Part shown: positions 17,877 through 26,306 of the stretch, one piece after another | Numbering within the stretch: the stretch's first letter is position 1 | Layout of the letters: each line of letters begins with the position of its first letter | Assembly (NCBI GenBank): GCA_024233865.1 | Contig: JACKPA010000017.1 | Location: 86,980-150,979 of the forward strand | Direction: 5' to 3' | DNA: 64,000 bases | Source: Leptospiraceae bacterium | GTDB taxonomy: Bacteria; Spirochaetota; Leptospiria; Leptospirales; Leptospiraceae | The notes under the pieces: generated by a model | Told to the model about the DNA's origin: nothing | The model's input: the letters and a program-made list of their open reading frames with translations, nothing else | Databases searched by the model: none | Made by a program: the position numbers and the translations under genes

Positions 17877-19124
17877 TTAAATAGCATTAAAGGTGACAAC
17901 CATCTCTAATTTTTTTGTAGGTGTCCCATTTGCAATTTCATGAAATATAATATTTAGAATTGAAATTTTGGCATTCAGTTTACTAATTATTTTATCAACC
18001 ATGGTTAAACCAAGACCATAATCCAAAGTTTCATATTTTTCATTTACATAAGCAGACAATCTAAAAAATGGCTCAAAAACAATATTTTGATATTCATCCG
18101 GTATACCAACTCTGCCTTTTTGATCTGTTGAAGGCGTATTCATAACAGAAACAGTAAAACTATCATCTACCAAATCAGCAATTATGATCACATCAGAATC
18201 TTTTATCGAAAATTTCATAGCATTGATAATCAGTTCTTGCAGGGCTTTCCGAAAATATTTTAAGTTCATTTTTATAAATTTTTCAGAAAAAATAGACTTT
18301 GAATCATTAATTATAATTTTATTATTTTTTATAGGGCTATATTTCTGTAATTGTACTTTAACCTTCACAATTTCATTATATATTTCTTCACAAGAAAGCT
18401 TATCTAGCTTTAATTCGTTGTGAATAATCCATTCCAGCTCCTCAAAACTATTCATCGCTTTTTGGATAATTTCCCCGTTTTCTTTGATAATATTTACCAA
18501 ATCTGCATTTAAGATATAATCCCCTTTATCATTTCTTGGAGAAGCTAAAATAACACTAGTTAAAGAAGATATAATGCCAAAACCAGCTCCTTGGGTAAAA
18601 CTAGTTCTAAGATTCTCAAAAAGAGTTGTATGAATATTTCCTTTTTGCTGTAGTTCGGATTTGAATTCAACTCTATCTTTGTATTTATACCACTCCATTT
18701 GATTTTCTAAGCGAATGATTTTCTCTTTATCTTTAATCTTTTTCATTTTTCTCAAAGAGGACATTTCCATAGCTTTTTGAATTTTTATCAAAATATCATC
18801 AACGTCTATTGGCTTAATCAAATAATCATAAACACCCATTTTCATAACATCAATTATCAATTTAGGGTCCTCCTGGGCACTCATTACTAAAATCAGAGCA
18901 TCTTCATCAATTTCTTTTATTGACTTGATTAGGTCTTTACCACTCATAATTGGTAAGCCAAGGTCTGTGATAACTATTTGCCCAGGGTCTGTTTTATATA
19001 GTTCTAATCCTTCTTTTCCATTTCGGGCAATGTTCAAATTGTAATGATTTTTCTTTAGAACTTGTTCTACTATTTCAGAAACAAAGATATCATCTTCAAC
19101 TATTAGCAATTTATCTTTTTTCAT
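17877..19124 (-). CDS. Receiver-ATPase signalling protein lacking a canonical phospho-His motif
   Basis: The 415-residue protein starts with a receiver domain: D11/D12, phospho-acceptor D54 in ITDLGLP, and Lys in YLIKPID. A charged helical linker of about 40 residues (KKIKDKEKIIRLENQ) follows. The dimerisation-like region carries NLRTSFTQGAGFG where HisKA would have H-E/D-x-[RK]-x-P. The C-terminal HATPase domain has LQELIINAMKFS and YGLGLTMVD. It shares exact length and order with the protein at 26822, including a W-x-x-Y/K helix and the GAGxG motif. It may be a kinase with an unusual acceptor, or an ATP-gated regulator without autokinase activity. Confidence 0.8.
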   Translation of the reverse strand: MKKDKLLIVEDDIFVSEIVEQVLKKNHYNLNIARNGKEGLELYKTDPGQIVITDLGLPIMSGKDLIKSIKEIDEDALILVMSAQEDPKLIIDVMKMGVYDYLIKPIDVDDILIKIQKAMEMSSLRKMKKIKDKEKIIRLENQMEWYKYKDRVEFKSELQQKGNIHTTLFENLRTSFTQGAGFGIISSLTSVILASPRNDKGDYILNADLVNIIKENGEIIQKAMNSFEELEWIIHNELKLDKLSCEEIYNEIVKVKVQLQKYSPIKNNKIIINDSKSIFSEKFIKMNLKYFRKALQELIINAMKFSIKDSDVIIIADLVDDSFTVSVMNTPSTDQKGRVGIPDEYQNIVFEPFFRLSAYVNEKYETLDYGLGLTMVDKIISKLNAKISILNIIFHEIANGTPTKKLEMVVTFNAI

Positions 19125-19130
19125 TTTTTC

Positions 19131-19160
19131 ACACCAATTTACTAATATCAGTAATGGTGT
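19131..19160 (-). promoter_or_regulatory. Inverted repeat just upstream of the receiver-ATPase gene
   Basis: ACACCA(AT)TTACT and AGTAATGGTGT pair as an 11-bp stem with a two-base bulge and a six-base loop. In the minus-strand direction it ends six bases before the start codon at 19124 and would include the only Shine-Dalgarno-like bases (GGTG). It may be an operator or an RNA switch on translation. Confidence 0.4.
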
Positions 19161-19403
19161 CTAAGAAGCTAATGTCAAGCATGAATAAAAGATTATACTT
19201 TTTTTAATGCTTATCTTTTCCTTGTTCTATGAAAAACTAATTTTTAGTCTATTCTTATATATATTTTAATTGAAAAGAATCCACTTTTAATGGTTGTTAA
19301 ATATTGTGTTCATTAACCCATAATTGAAAAACCACATAAACCAATTGTAAAGTCGAAAATTTTGCTGAATGTATTTGCTATTCCAAGGCAGTATTACAAA
19401 TTT

Positions 19404-19409
19404 TGAGGA
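19404..19409 (+). promoter_or_regulatory. Ribosome-binding site deciding the start at 19414
   Basis: TGAGGA ends four bases before the ATG at 19414. The resulting protein begins directly with a signal peptide. A possible start 45 bases upstream would place 15 extra residues before it. Confidence 0.6.
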
Positions 19410-19413
19410 AATT

Positions 19414-20142
19414 ATGAATATCAAATTATTAATCATTTCTTATTTTATTATGTTTTTATCTGTATTTGGAAACTCTTTCCCTACGGATAACGAGGTAAAA
19501 AATGGAATAAAAAATATGCTAAGTAGTGAGCTAAAAGTAATGGATATTACTGAACTTATTATCGTGGAAAAGGGAAAATATGAACACCAATACAATTACT
19601 ATCCTTTTAAAGTAAATATAAATGGCACACCAAGAGATAGCAATGCACCCCCTTTATTCTTAAAGAATCCTGTGGAATTTGTAGTTTATAATAAAGATAT
19701 CGATTACAAAAAAGGTTATGCTGTGTCCGGTGATTGGAAAATTACCCTTCGATCCTTTTTTATGGCTGAATACATATCCAAAGAATCAAAAAAGAATAGA
19801 GATATAACTCTTGTTAAAATGAACTATTCTAACGAAATTTTTGAGTTTCCGGAAGAATTGATTATTAAAACTGCGGATCCGGAAAAACCATCGGAAATCA
19901 AGTTAAAAGTCAATTTAAATTATCGTTCTGAGCAACCGGAACTTAAAAACGAGCTACAAAAACAACTACCTACAATGGAAAAAATCATTATTTCTATTAT
20001 GGAAAATAAAACTAAGAATGAATTGGACACATTAGAAAAACAAAAGATTGTTAAGAAAGAGATAGAGTTTCAAATAAATCAAATTCTTCTAAACGGCAAA
20101 ATAGATAAATTAGATTTCAATAAAATAAGTTTTGAAGAATGA
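19414..20142 (+). CDS. Secreted protein of unknown function
   Basis: From the ATG at 19414 the product has 242 residues. It begins with a classic signal peptide (MNIKLLIISYFIMFLSVFGN, cleavage probably near FGNSF-PT). The mature part is soluble and Lys/Glu-rich, with no Cys at the cleavage site, so it is a periplasmic or exported protein rather than a lipoprotein. No family is recognised. It overlaps the next gene by four bases and heads the unit that includes the GH3-type enzyme, which suggests a shared process. Its role is unknown. Confidence 0.7.
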   Translation: MNIKLLIISYFIMFLSVFGNSFPTDNEVKNGIKNMLSSELKVMDITELIIVEKGKYEHQYNYYPFKVNINGTPRDSNAPPLFLKNPVEFVVYNKDIDYKKGYAVSGDWKITLRSFFMAEYISKESKKNRDITLVKMNYSNEIFEFPEELIIKTADPEKPSEIKLKVNLNYRSEQPELKNELQKQLPTMEKIIISIMENKTKNELDTLEKQKIVKKEIEFQINQILLNGKIDKLDFNKISFEE

Positions 20143-20849
20143 TAAATACTTTAAAAGGATTTTTATATAAAATAACAGAAATAGATGAGCATATAGCTAT
20201 TACAATGTTTACTTTAATGAGTAAGTATTATGATAATCTGAAATTAGAGAATTTTCTAAATGATTTAACCGACAAAGATTGTGTAATCTTATTAAAAAAT
20301 TTAAAAGATGAAATCAAAGGTTTTACAACTTTAAAAATATATGACTTTGAAGTTGATAAATTTAATATAAAGGTTGTTTATTCCGGCGATACAATAGTTG
20401 AAAAAAGTTATACATGGGAACTAGAATTGCATAGATGCTGGGGAAAGTTTGTTTTTGATTTGGTTTCAATGCAACCTGATTATAGGTTTTATTGGCTTTT
20501 AATATCAAAAGGCCATAAAACCTATAAATTCTTACCGATCTATTTTAAAACTTTCTATCCCTGTTACCATGAAGAAACACCCCTATTTGAAAAAAAAATC
20601 ATGGACATGTTTGGTAACTTAAAATTTCACAAAGACTATGACCCTCATGCCGGACTCATCTATAATGGTGGGAATAAAGATTTTCTAAAAAAAGGACAGC
20701 TTTTAATCCCTAAAGAGCCAAAGTCAAATCCACACATAAATTTTTTCTTGAATAAAAATCCTGAGTTTTTCAAAGGCAACGAACTAATGTGTATAACAAG
20801 ATTGTCTTGGGATAACCTACAAAAAACCTATTATAGACTGATGCGCTAG
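20139..20849 (+). CDS. Hypothetical cytoplasmic protein next to GH3 enzyme
   Basis: The 236-residue protein has no signal peptide or membrane segment. Notable stretches are SYTWELELHRCWGKFVFDLV and a Tyr/Phe-rich middle (YRFYWLLISKGHKTYKF); the C-terminal third has several Pro-Lys repeats. No family is recognised. Start and stop overlap the neighbours closely (four bases before, 11 bases to the GH3 gene), so all three are probably one operon. It may be a partner or modifier in the GH3 pathway, but there is no direct evidence. Confidence 0.65.
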   Translation: MINTLKGFLYKITEIDEHIAITMFTLMSKYYDNLKLENFLNDLTDKDCVILLKNLKDEIKGFTTLKIYDFEVDKFNIKVVYSGDTIVEKSYTWELELHRCWGKFVFDLVSMQPDYRFYWLLISKGHKTYKFLPIYFKTFYPCYHEETPLFEKKIMDMFGNLKFHKDYDPHAGLIYNGGNKDFLKKGQLLIPKEPKSNPHINFFLNKNPEFFKGNELMCITRLSWDNLQKTYYRLMR

Positions 20850-20860
20850 ATGCATATAAT

Positions 20861-22540
20861 ATGGATGGATACCTGAATTTTTACTGGAACAGCATTCTTT
20901 TGAATGCAAACAAAGGAAAGGCAAAAGAATTTTATATATCTTTGGATAAGCTTGAAAATATCCAAAAAAAATATTTGCTATCCAATTTGTTTAAAAACAA
21001 AAACACGGCTTATGGTAAAAAATATAACTTTAAAAACATCAATACAACTTCCGAATATCAAAAATATGTTCCAATTACTATCTACGAAGACTATAAAGAA
21101 TATATCCAAGAAATTTTAAACGGTGAAAAAAACGTTTTAACAAACGAAGATGTGCTTTTGTTTGAAATGTCAAGTGGTTCGACTTCTAATACAAAACTAA
21201 TTCCGTATACAAAAAGTTTAAAACAAGAATTTCAAAATGGAATTGCACCATGGATTTATGATCTATATTCTAAAAGACCTTCTTTGTTATATGGAAAATC
21301 CTATTGGTCTATCACCCCCATTATTCAAAATAGCTTAGACATAAAATCAAAAATTCCTATAGGTTTCGAAGAAGATGGTGAATATCTTGGAAAGTTTCAA
21401 AAATTCATAGTAGATAAGATATTTGCAGCACCCAAAATTTTAAAACACGTGTCAGATATATTTATTTTTAGGTATATTACGCTATTATTTCTACTTAAGG
21501 AAAAAAATTTATCTCTGATTTCTGTCTGGAATCCTTCCTTTTTAATCTTATTATTAGAACCAATCTACGAATACAAAAACATTATAATGGAAGACCTGGA
21601 GAAAGGAACTCTATACTTTTCTGACTCTTTAGATAAAAAACTGATTGGAAAAATCACTTCCAAACTTGGAAAAAATAGAAATAGGAGCAATGAACTAAAA
21701 TGTATATTTAGAGATGGGGCAAATTTGGGAGAGTTGTATTCCAAGATATGGCCCAACCTAAATTTAATTAGTTGCTGGGGCGATGGAAACGCAAAGCAAA
21801 GTATGAAAAATCTATCTATTTTATTTCCGAATGTTGAAATTCAAGAGAAAGGTTTATTGGCTACGGAAGGAATAGTTTCTTTTCCTTTTTTTGCAACCCA
21901 AGGAAAGGTTCTCGCTTACCGTTCTCATTTTTTTGAGTTTGAAGATAAAACTAATGGAGAAATAAAATTGGCACATGAAGTAAAAGCTGGACATGAATAT
22001 TCTGTTATTTTAACAACAGGCGGAGGCTTTTATCGATACAAGCTAAATGACATAGTTCAGGTTATTGACTTTTTTCAGAAAGTCCCTTTACTAACCTTTT
22101 TGGGAAAAGAAGACACTATTTCTGATTACTTTGGAGAAAAATTGAATGAATGTTTTGTGAAGGAAATTTTAATAAATGTATTTGATAATTTTAAATTACA
22201 ACCCGATTTTTATATGGTAGCACCTGAAAATGAAAAAAATAATTTTTATTTTTATACGCTTTATATTGAATGTAGAAATCAAAATGAATATTTTAAAAGT
22301 ATATATCCACAAATAAGAAAAGATATTGAACAAAAACTAAAAGAAAATTTCCATTATAACTATTGTAGAAAATTAGGGCAATTACAATTTTTAAGGATAT
22401 TTTTGATAAATGGGTCGTCCAATCAAGATTACTTAATTGGATGTCAAAAATTGAATCAAAAATTAGGAAATATTAAACCTGTAATTCTTCATACAAAAAT
22501 GGGATGGAAAAACGTGTTTAAAGGTGAATTTTTAACATAA
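20861..22540 (+). CDS. GH3-family acyl-adenylate-forming enzyme
   Basis: The 559-residue protein resembles plant GH3 acyl-acid-amido synthetases and their bacterial relatives. These adenylate a carboxylate and may pass it to an amine. The nucleotide motif MSSGSTSNTKLIPYT lies near residue 101. A TTGGGFYRYKLNDIV motif (the GH3 counterpart of adenylation core motif 3) lies near residue 387, followed by a C-terminal swivel domain. No signal peptide is seen. Substrate cannot be read from sequence. It follows a secreted and an unknown protein and precedes a STAS protein by 32 bases. Bacterial GH3 genes are patchy, so horizontal spread is possible. Confidence 0.85.
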   Translation: MDGYLNFYWNSILLNANKGKAKEFYISLDKLENIQKKYLLSNLFKNKNTAYGKKYNFKNINTTSEYQKYVPITIYEDYKEYIQEILNGEKNVLTNEDVLLFEMSSGSTSNTKLIPYTKSLKQEFQNGIAPWIYDLYSKRPSLLYGKSYWSITPIIQNSLDIKSKIPIGFEEDGEYLGKFQKFIVDKIFAAPKILKHVSDIFIFRYITLLFLLKEKNLSLISVWNPSFLILLLEPIYEYKNIIMEDLEKGTLYFSDSLDKKLIGKITSKLGKNRNRSNELKCIFRDGANLGELYSKIWPNLNLISCWGDGNAKQSMKNLSILFPNVEIQEKGLLATEGIVSFPFFATQGKVLAYRSHFFEFEDKTNGEIKLAHEVKAGHEYSVILTTGGGFYRYKLNDIVQVIDFFQKVPLLTFLGKEDTISDYFGEKLNECFVKEILINVFDNFKLQPDFYMVAPENEKNNFYFYTLYIECRNQNEYFKSIYPQIRKDIEQKLKENFHYNYCRKLGQLQFLRIFLINGSSNQDYLIGCQKLNQKLGNIKPVILHTKMGWKNVFKGEFLT

Positions 22541-22572
22541 AATAGTTATTAGTTATTATTAAGGAGTGAATA

Positions 22573-22941
22573 ATGGAAACTTTAGACTTTGAGTCGGATT
22601 TAATTGTAGCCATAGATCGTATTGATTCTGTAAATATACTTAGAATAAAGGGAAGTATATCAATAACGGATCAACTAAAAGTTGAAAAAATAACAGACAC
22701 GTTTATATCCCAAAATAAAAACAAAATTGTTTTTGATCTCCAACAACTGCGATTTATAGATTCATCCGGTATCGGTTTTTTTTTAAAGTTTTATAAACAA
22801 TTAAAAAAACACGGTGGAAAAATGGCTTTTATAAATCTGCAACCACAAGTAAAAAATATAATGGAATTAGCTCTTGTTAATCTTTTGGATGAATTATATT
22901 TTCCAACAGAAGAAGAAGCAGTTGATAGGCTTTCTTATTAA
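22573..22941 (+). CDS. STAS-domain anti-anti-sigma factor-like protein
   Basis: The 122-residue single STAS domain has FIDSSGIGFFLKF near residues 62-74. The second Ser of D-S-S-G is the usual phosphorylation site of SpoIIAA/RsbV proteins. Such proteins bind a serine-kinase anti-sigma factor when unphosphorylated. GGAGTG precedes the ATG with good spacing. No RsbW-type kinase is adjacent, so the partner is elsewhere. A second STAS protein in this window (45143) has the same DSSG motif. Confidence 0.88.
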   Translation: METLDFESDLIVAIDRIDSVNILRIKGSISITDQLKVEKITDTFISQNKNKIVFDLQQLRFIDSSGIGFFLKFYKQLKKHGGKMAFINLQPQVKNIMELALVNLLDELYFPTEEEAVDRLSY

Positions 22942-23042
22942 AATCATGGCATTTCCGAAAAGTTTTTTGTTGTATTATCAAAAAAGTATTTTTGATATAT
23001 TAAACCCTCCGCGTGAGATCAACCTTCTTATTTTGAAATCCA

Positions 23043-23084
23043 AACGTCTTAAACAAAACTGACGTTAAACATGGTTTCTACGTC
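23043..23084. repeat. Evenly spaced ACGTC/GACGT triplet
   Basis: AACGTC (23043-23048), GACGTT (23061-23066) and TACGTC (23079-23084) alternate in orientation with 12-base gaps. This gives an 18-base period in a 200-base non-coding gap between convergent genes. It may be chance, a decayed repeat or an RNA hairpin; no element boundaries are clear. Confidence 0.25.
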
Positions 23085-23142
23085 GGAGTTTCAGGTAGAC
23101 CGCAAGCCATTTAACCCGAATAATTAACTTTTCTTCTTATTT

Positions 23143-24255
23143 TTATAACTCTTTTCCACAAAAACGAACAAATTCTTTAGAAATGGCAACACCTTTTGTA
23201 TAGCTTTCTCCCTTACCGTTATAAATGACGGCAATGTTTAGGGTTTCCATAAGAGCTGTTTGATAAGAAAAAGTATAACATACCCTTTCGGCGTATTTGG
23301 ATGGAATATTGTATTCCGATTCGATATCTTGTTGATCCATTCCGCAAAATTCATGTCCGATTTTGTGAATTTCTTCTATTGTTAGTTTATCACTTTTTGC
23401 CAAATTAAAAGTGGCAAACCAAGATGCACCCATTCCATAAACACGAGTACCTTTTGGTATCGGGTTATTTTGTACAAAGGATTTCATATCAGACCGACTA
23501 AAAATGTTGTTGTACACGAATTTTTTACAATCCGAAAATAAATCATCTTTATAAGATACAACAGGTTGTTCGCAAAAGCGATTGAATACTCCAACAACTG
23601 ATAACTTATCAAAAGAAACGTTACTACCTAATTTTTCACTAAATTTGATTAAGCTCTCCTCTACGGGAGAGTTTTTATAGGCTATTTGAATAGTTGCACC
23701 TCCAATTTCCAGTATACCATGGTTTGTACTGCTTGCAATTTGCTTGGCAGAATACCAGGCATACTCGGCTTCTTCGTCTCCGGTGATAACCTTTGTAGTA
23801 GAGGGTATTTTTTCTTTTTTGAAGTAATTGTCTATAGACTCCAAAATTGGCTTGTATTTATTTTCCGGATATTTTCGAAATCCTCCGGTGCCAATAAAGG
23901 TAGCTTGCACAATTTGATCTCGATATGTGGGATTAGAACTATTCAAATCGTCAAAACCATTTTGAATGACATCCAATCCCTTTTGGCTACCTAATTCTGC
24001 AATTCCATTTTCGGCTGGAATTTGCTTGCATGTAGAATAATCATTTTCCAAACTTTTGGCTATACAAGCATTCGAGGTATTTTTGGTAATTTCATACAAA
24101 CAAAACCTTGTACCAGATGAGCCGGCATCAATTACGAGGTGCAATTTTTGATTCTGTTTACTTTTTGTAAGACTGTCGGTTATATTCGTTATGGTTCGAC
24201 AAGATAAAAGCGTAAAAAAAGATATTAGTATCGTAAAAACCTGAATGAATAACAA
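23143..24255 (-). CDS. GDA1/CD39-family nucleoside phosphatase (NTPDase) lipoprotein
   Basis: The 370-residue protein has a hydrophobic leader ending in FTLLSC19, a good lipobox, so it should be lipid-anchored at the periplasmic or outer face. Apyrase conserved regions are present in order. They are DAGSSGTRF (ACR1, near residue 44), ATFIGTGGFRKYP (ACR2), TGDEEAEYAW (ACR3) and GILEIGGATIQIAY (ACR4). These enzymes hydrolyse extracellular nucleoside tri- and diphosphates. The family is mainly eukaryotic but known in Legionella. Its place upstream of no clear operon partner gives no further hint. The fold is certain; substrate range is inferred. Confidence 0.9.
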   Translation of the reverse strand: MLFIQVFTILISFFTLLSCRTITNITDSLTKSKQNQKLHLVIDAGSSGTRFCLYEITKNTSNACIAKSLENDYSTCKQIPAENGIAELGSQKGLDVIQNGFDDLNSSNPTYRDQIVQATFIGTGGFRKYPENKYKPILESIDNYFKKEKIPSTTKVITGDEEAEYAWYSAKQIASSTNHGILEIGGATIQIAYKNSPVEESLIKFSEKLGSNVSFDKLSVVGVFNRFCEQPVVSYKDDLFSDCKKFVYNNIFSRSDMKSFVQNNPIPKGTRVYGMGASWFATFNLAKSDKLTIEEIHKIGHEFCGMDQQDIESEYNIPSKYAERVCYTFSYQTALMETLNIAVIYNGKGESYTKGVAISKEFVRFCGKEL

Positions 24256-24279
24256 ATTAGCTCCTTAAATAACCATTAA

Positions 24280-24768
24280 TTATTTTAACCAAACATCAAT
24301 TCTTTCTATAGATTCTTTTGCATCATAAATCCAAATAGAAGTTGGGAAATCATAAATAATTTTCAAATACAATTCTTTTGACTTTTCTAATTTTTTTCTC
24401 AGAACCGCCAGTTCCGGATTATTTTGTTCTAGCAGCTGAAGAGTGCTGCCATCTCTAGACTTAAAATAATCTAAAATGGCTTTGCTTTCAATATTTTTAG
24501 CGTCTTTGTAAATTTCATACTCTTTTTTCGAAGCGAGTTTTTTAGGTTTTTCATTAGGAGACATTTTTTTTTGGGATTCAATGTATTTGTCTAATATCTC
24601 TTTGTATTTTATTAATTGAACGAACAAAACTTCTGAGGTGTATTCTCCTCTATCAGGATGAAATTTAAGCGCTAGGGTATGGAAGTTCCTTTTTAATTCT
24701 GTTTCTTCAAAATCCAAATCCAAATTAAAAAAATCTAATGCTTCCCGCAAAAGTTCATCATTTTTCAA
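24280..24768 (-). CDS. J-domain protein in flagellar chaperone operon
   Basis: The 162-residue protein begins with a J domain (residues about 3-65) whose HPD motif at 37-39 (KFHPDRG) is intact, so it should stimulate a DnaK-type Hsp70. No G/F-rich region or zinc finger follows. Residues 70-162 are a helical, Lys/Glu-rich tail ending in a W-rich segment. The gene overlaps the FliT-like gene by 11 bases, which in turn overlaps fliS. A J protein tied to flagellin chaperoning is unusual. It could feed flagellar substrates to DnaK, but this is inference. Confidence 0.78.
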   Translation of the reverse strand: MKNDELLREALDFFNLDLDFEETELKRNFHTLALKFHPDRGEYTSEVLFVQLIKYKEILDKYIESQKKMSPNEKPKKLASKKEYEIYKDAKNIESKAILDYFKSRDGSTLQLLEQNNPELAVLRKKLEKSKELYLKIIYDFPTSIWIYDAKESIERIDVWLK

Positions 24769-25132
24769 TTTCTTCCAAATTCCTGTTTAAATATGTTGAT
24801 AACTGCCTTTTTACACTAATTTGGTTTAGCTCAAATCTATATTCGTCCAAAACCGCTTCTAGGCTCTGGTGAACATTTTCATGGATTAAAATAACTTCTT
24901 CTAACAAATTGATAACATCATTTTTTATTTTTAATTCTGTCTTTTCATCCAAAAAAACTAGTTTTTCATCTATTTGGGCTATTTCATAAGCTATTTGTTC
25001 ACCTGTGTTTATCAATTTAAAAGCAGACTCCCAATCTTTATTTAGTAGTAGTATGCTCTGTCTTTTGTAATTTTCTTTTAATTGGTTTAGCTTATCCCAT
25101 TTTAATTGTAATAGTTTTTGAATTTCCATCAA
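24758..25132 (-). CDS. Helical protein between FliS and J-protein, FliT-like candidate
   Basis: The 124-residue all-helical protein has heptad-like spacing (residues 8-30 and 50-110), no signal peptide and no Cys. Size, helix content and position directly after fliS with a four-base overlap fit the FliT/FlgN class of flagellar export chaperones. These families diverge too far for sequence recognition here. It is probably part of a three-gene overlapping unit with fliS and the J-domain gene. A coiled-coil scaffold of unrelated function is the alternative. Confidence 0.55.
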   Translation of the reverse strand: MMEIQKLLQLKWDKLNQLKENYKRQSILLLNKDWESAFKLINTGEQIAYEIAQIDEKLVFLDEKTELKIKNDVINLLEEVILIHENVHQSLEAVLDEYRFELNQISVKRQLSTYLNRNLEEIEK

Positions 25133-25590
25133 CCTTGGATGGATAAACGAGAACCTTTTGACGGGTCAGCTACGGTTGGTGTTGGAATACGAGTATTTCC
25201 TTCATTTTTTGCAATTTCATCCCAAGCAGTTTTTAAATTGGATAGATAACCCTTAATTTCTTGTAGTATCTTTTTATCCTTATTGATATTTGCTTCCAAA
25301 AGTCTTCTTTTGATATAAATATAAATACTGAGTAAATCGGAAGCCATCTTTCCACCCCTATCCATATTCAGTGAACTCATGAGTTCGGAAATAATATCTT
25401 GGCATTTGATAATATTCACATTTACAACATCATAGGTTCTAGGCTCCATATTTTCAATGGCAAGGTTTAAGAATCTGATAGATCCCTCATAAAGCATTAC
25501 AATAAGCTTTCCTTGGTTCACAGTAGAAATCTCATTTGCTTTGTATGAGTTATAGCCGGATGTACCGGACGATTTTCGGACTAGTGACAT
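25129..25590 (-). CDS. fliS: Flagellar export chaperone FliS
   Basis: FliS binds the C-terminus of flagellin and keeps it unfolded before export. The 153-residue protein shows the family opening YKANEISTVNQGKLIVMLYEG and the later RGGKMASDLLSIYIYIKRRL stretch. Both belong to the four-helix bundle that wraps flagellin. A Pro/Thr/Ser-rich tail of about 25 residues extends beyond the bundle. It starts the minus-strand unit with the FliT-like and J-domain genes and is divergent from purN across 110 bases. Confidence 0.93.
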   Translation of the reverse strand: MSLVRKSSGTSGYNSYKANEISTVNQGKLIVMLYEGSIRFLNLAIENMEPRTYDVVNVNIIKCQDIISELMSSLNMDRGGKMASDLLSIYIYIKRRLLEANINKDKKILQEIKGYLSNLKTAWDEIAKNEGNTRIPTPTVADPSKGSRLSIQG

Positions 25591-25700
25591 ATTTCGCTCC
25601 TACAATATATTTCGACAAAACGGAGTAATTGCTTTAAAGATTGTACCTCATTCTATAATTTTTGATTTTTAAAAATTTGCCACTCATTAATTATAGATAT

Positions 25701-26306
25701 ATGGAAAAAAGAATCGTATTCTTAGCCTCTGGTAGAGGGAGCAACTTTCAGGTTATTATGGAAAAAATAAAGGAAAAGCAAATAAAAGCAAATCCAATAT
25801 CACTTATTACCGATAATCCAGATGCTTTTTGCTTGGAAACTGCTAAAAAATTCAATTTGAGTAGCAGAATCCTATCGTATAAAAACTACCCTAAGTTAGA
25901 ATTTAATGAAAAATTAGAAGAATTGATTGATAAAGACAAACCTGACTTAATCGTAGCTGCCGGATTTATGAAAATATTACCAAATTCCATAGTTTCCAAG
26001 TATAGGTACAAAATCATTAATATTCATCCGTCTTTACTTCCTTCTTTCCCAGGTCTTCATGCACAACAACAAGCTCATTCTTATGGAGTTAAATTTTCCG
26101 GTTGTACTACACATTTTGTGGATGAAGGAGTGGATACGGGTCCTATTATCATGCAAGAAATTGTGCCTATAGTTCCAAATATGACAGAGGAAGATTTGAC
26201 CAAAGCCATACTTGTAAAAGAACACCAAATTTTTCCCAAGACCATTCAATACTTTTGTGAAGATAAAATTGTGGTTTCCGGTAGAAAGTGTAATATAAAA
26301 ATATGA
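25701..26306 (+). CDS. purN: Phosphoribosylglycinamide formyltransferase PurN
   Basis: PurN transfers a formyl group from 10-formyl-tetrahydrofolate to GAR, the third step of purine synthesis. The ATG at 25701 (MEKRIVFLASGRGSN, 201 residues) places the family's opening motif at the N-terminus. An upstream TTG would add 13 non-homologous residues. The catalytic Asn and His are in NIHPSLLPSFPG (near residues 105-116), and the Asp is in DEGVDTGPI. A four-base overlap joins it to the DUF1569 gene. No other pur gene lies nearby. Confidence 0.95.
   Translation: MEKRIVFLASGRGSNFQVIMEKIKEKQIKANPISLITDNPDAFCLETAKKFNLSSRILSYKNYPKLEFNEKLEELIDKDKPDLIVAAGFMKILPNSIVSKYRYKIINIHPSLLPSFPGLHAQQQAHSYGVKFSGCTTHFVDEGVDTGPIIMQEIVPIVPNMTEEDLTKAILVKEHQIFPKTIQYFCEDKIVVSGRKCNIKI

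Noticed and set aside
22946..23062. 38-codon open frame after the STAS gene
   Set aside because: It has an ATG but no Shine-Dalgarno and no recognisable features, and it ends in the ACGTC array. Too short to support as a gene.
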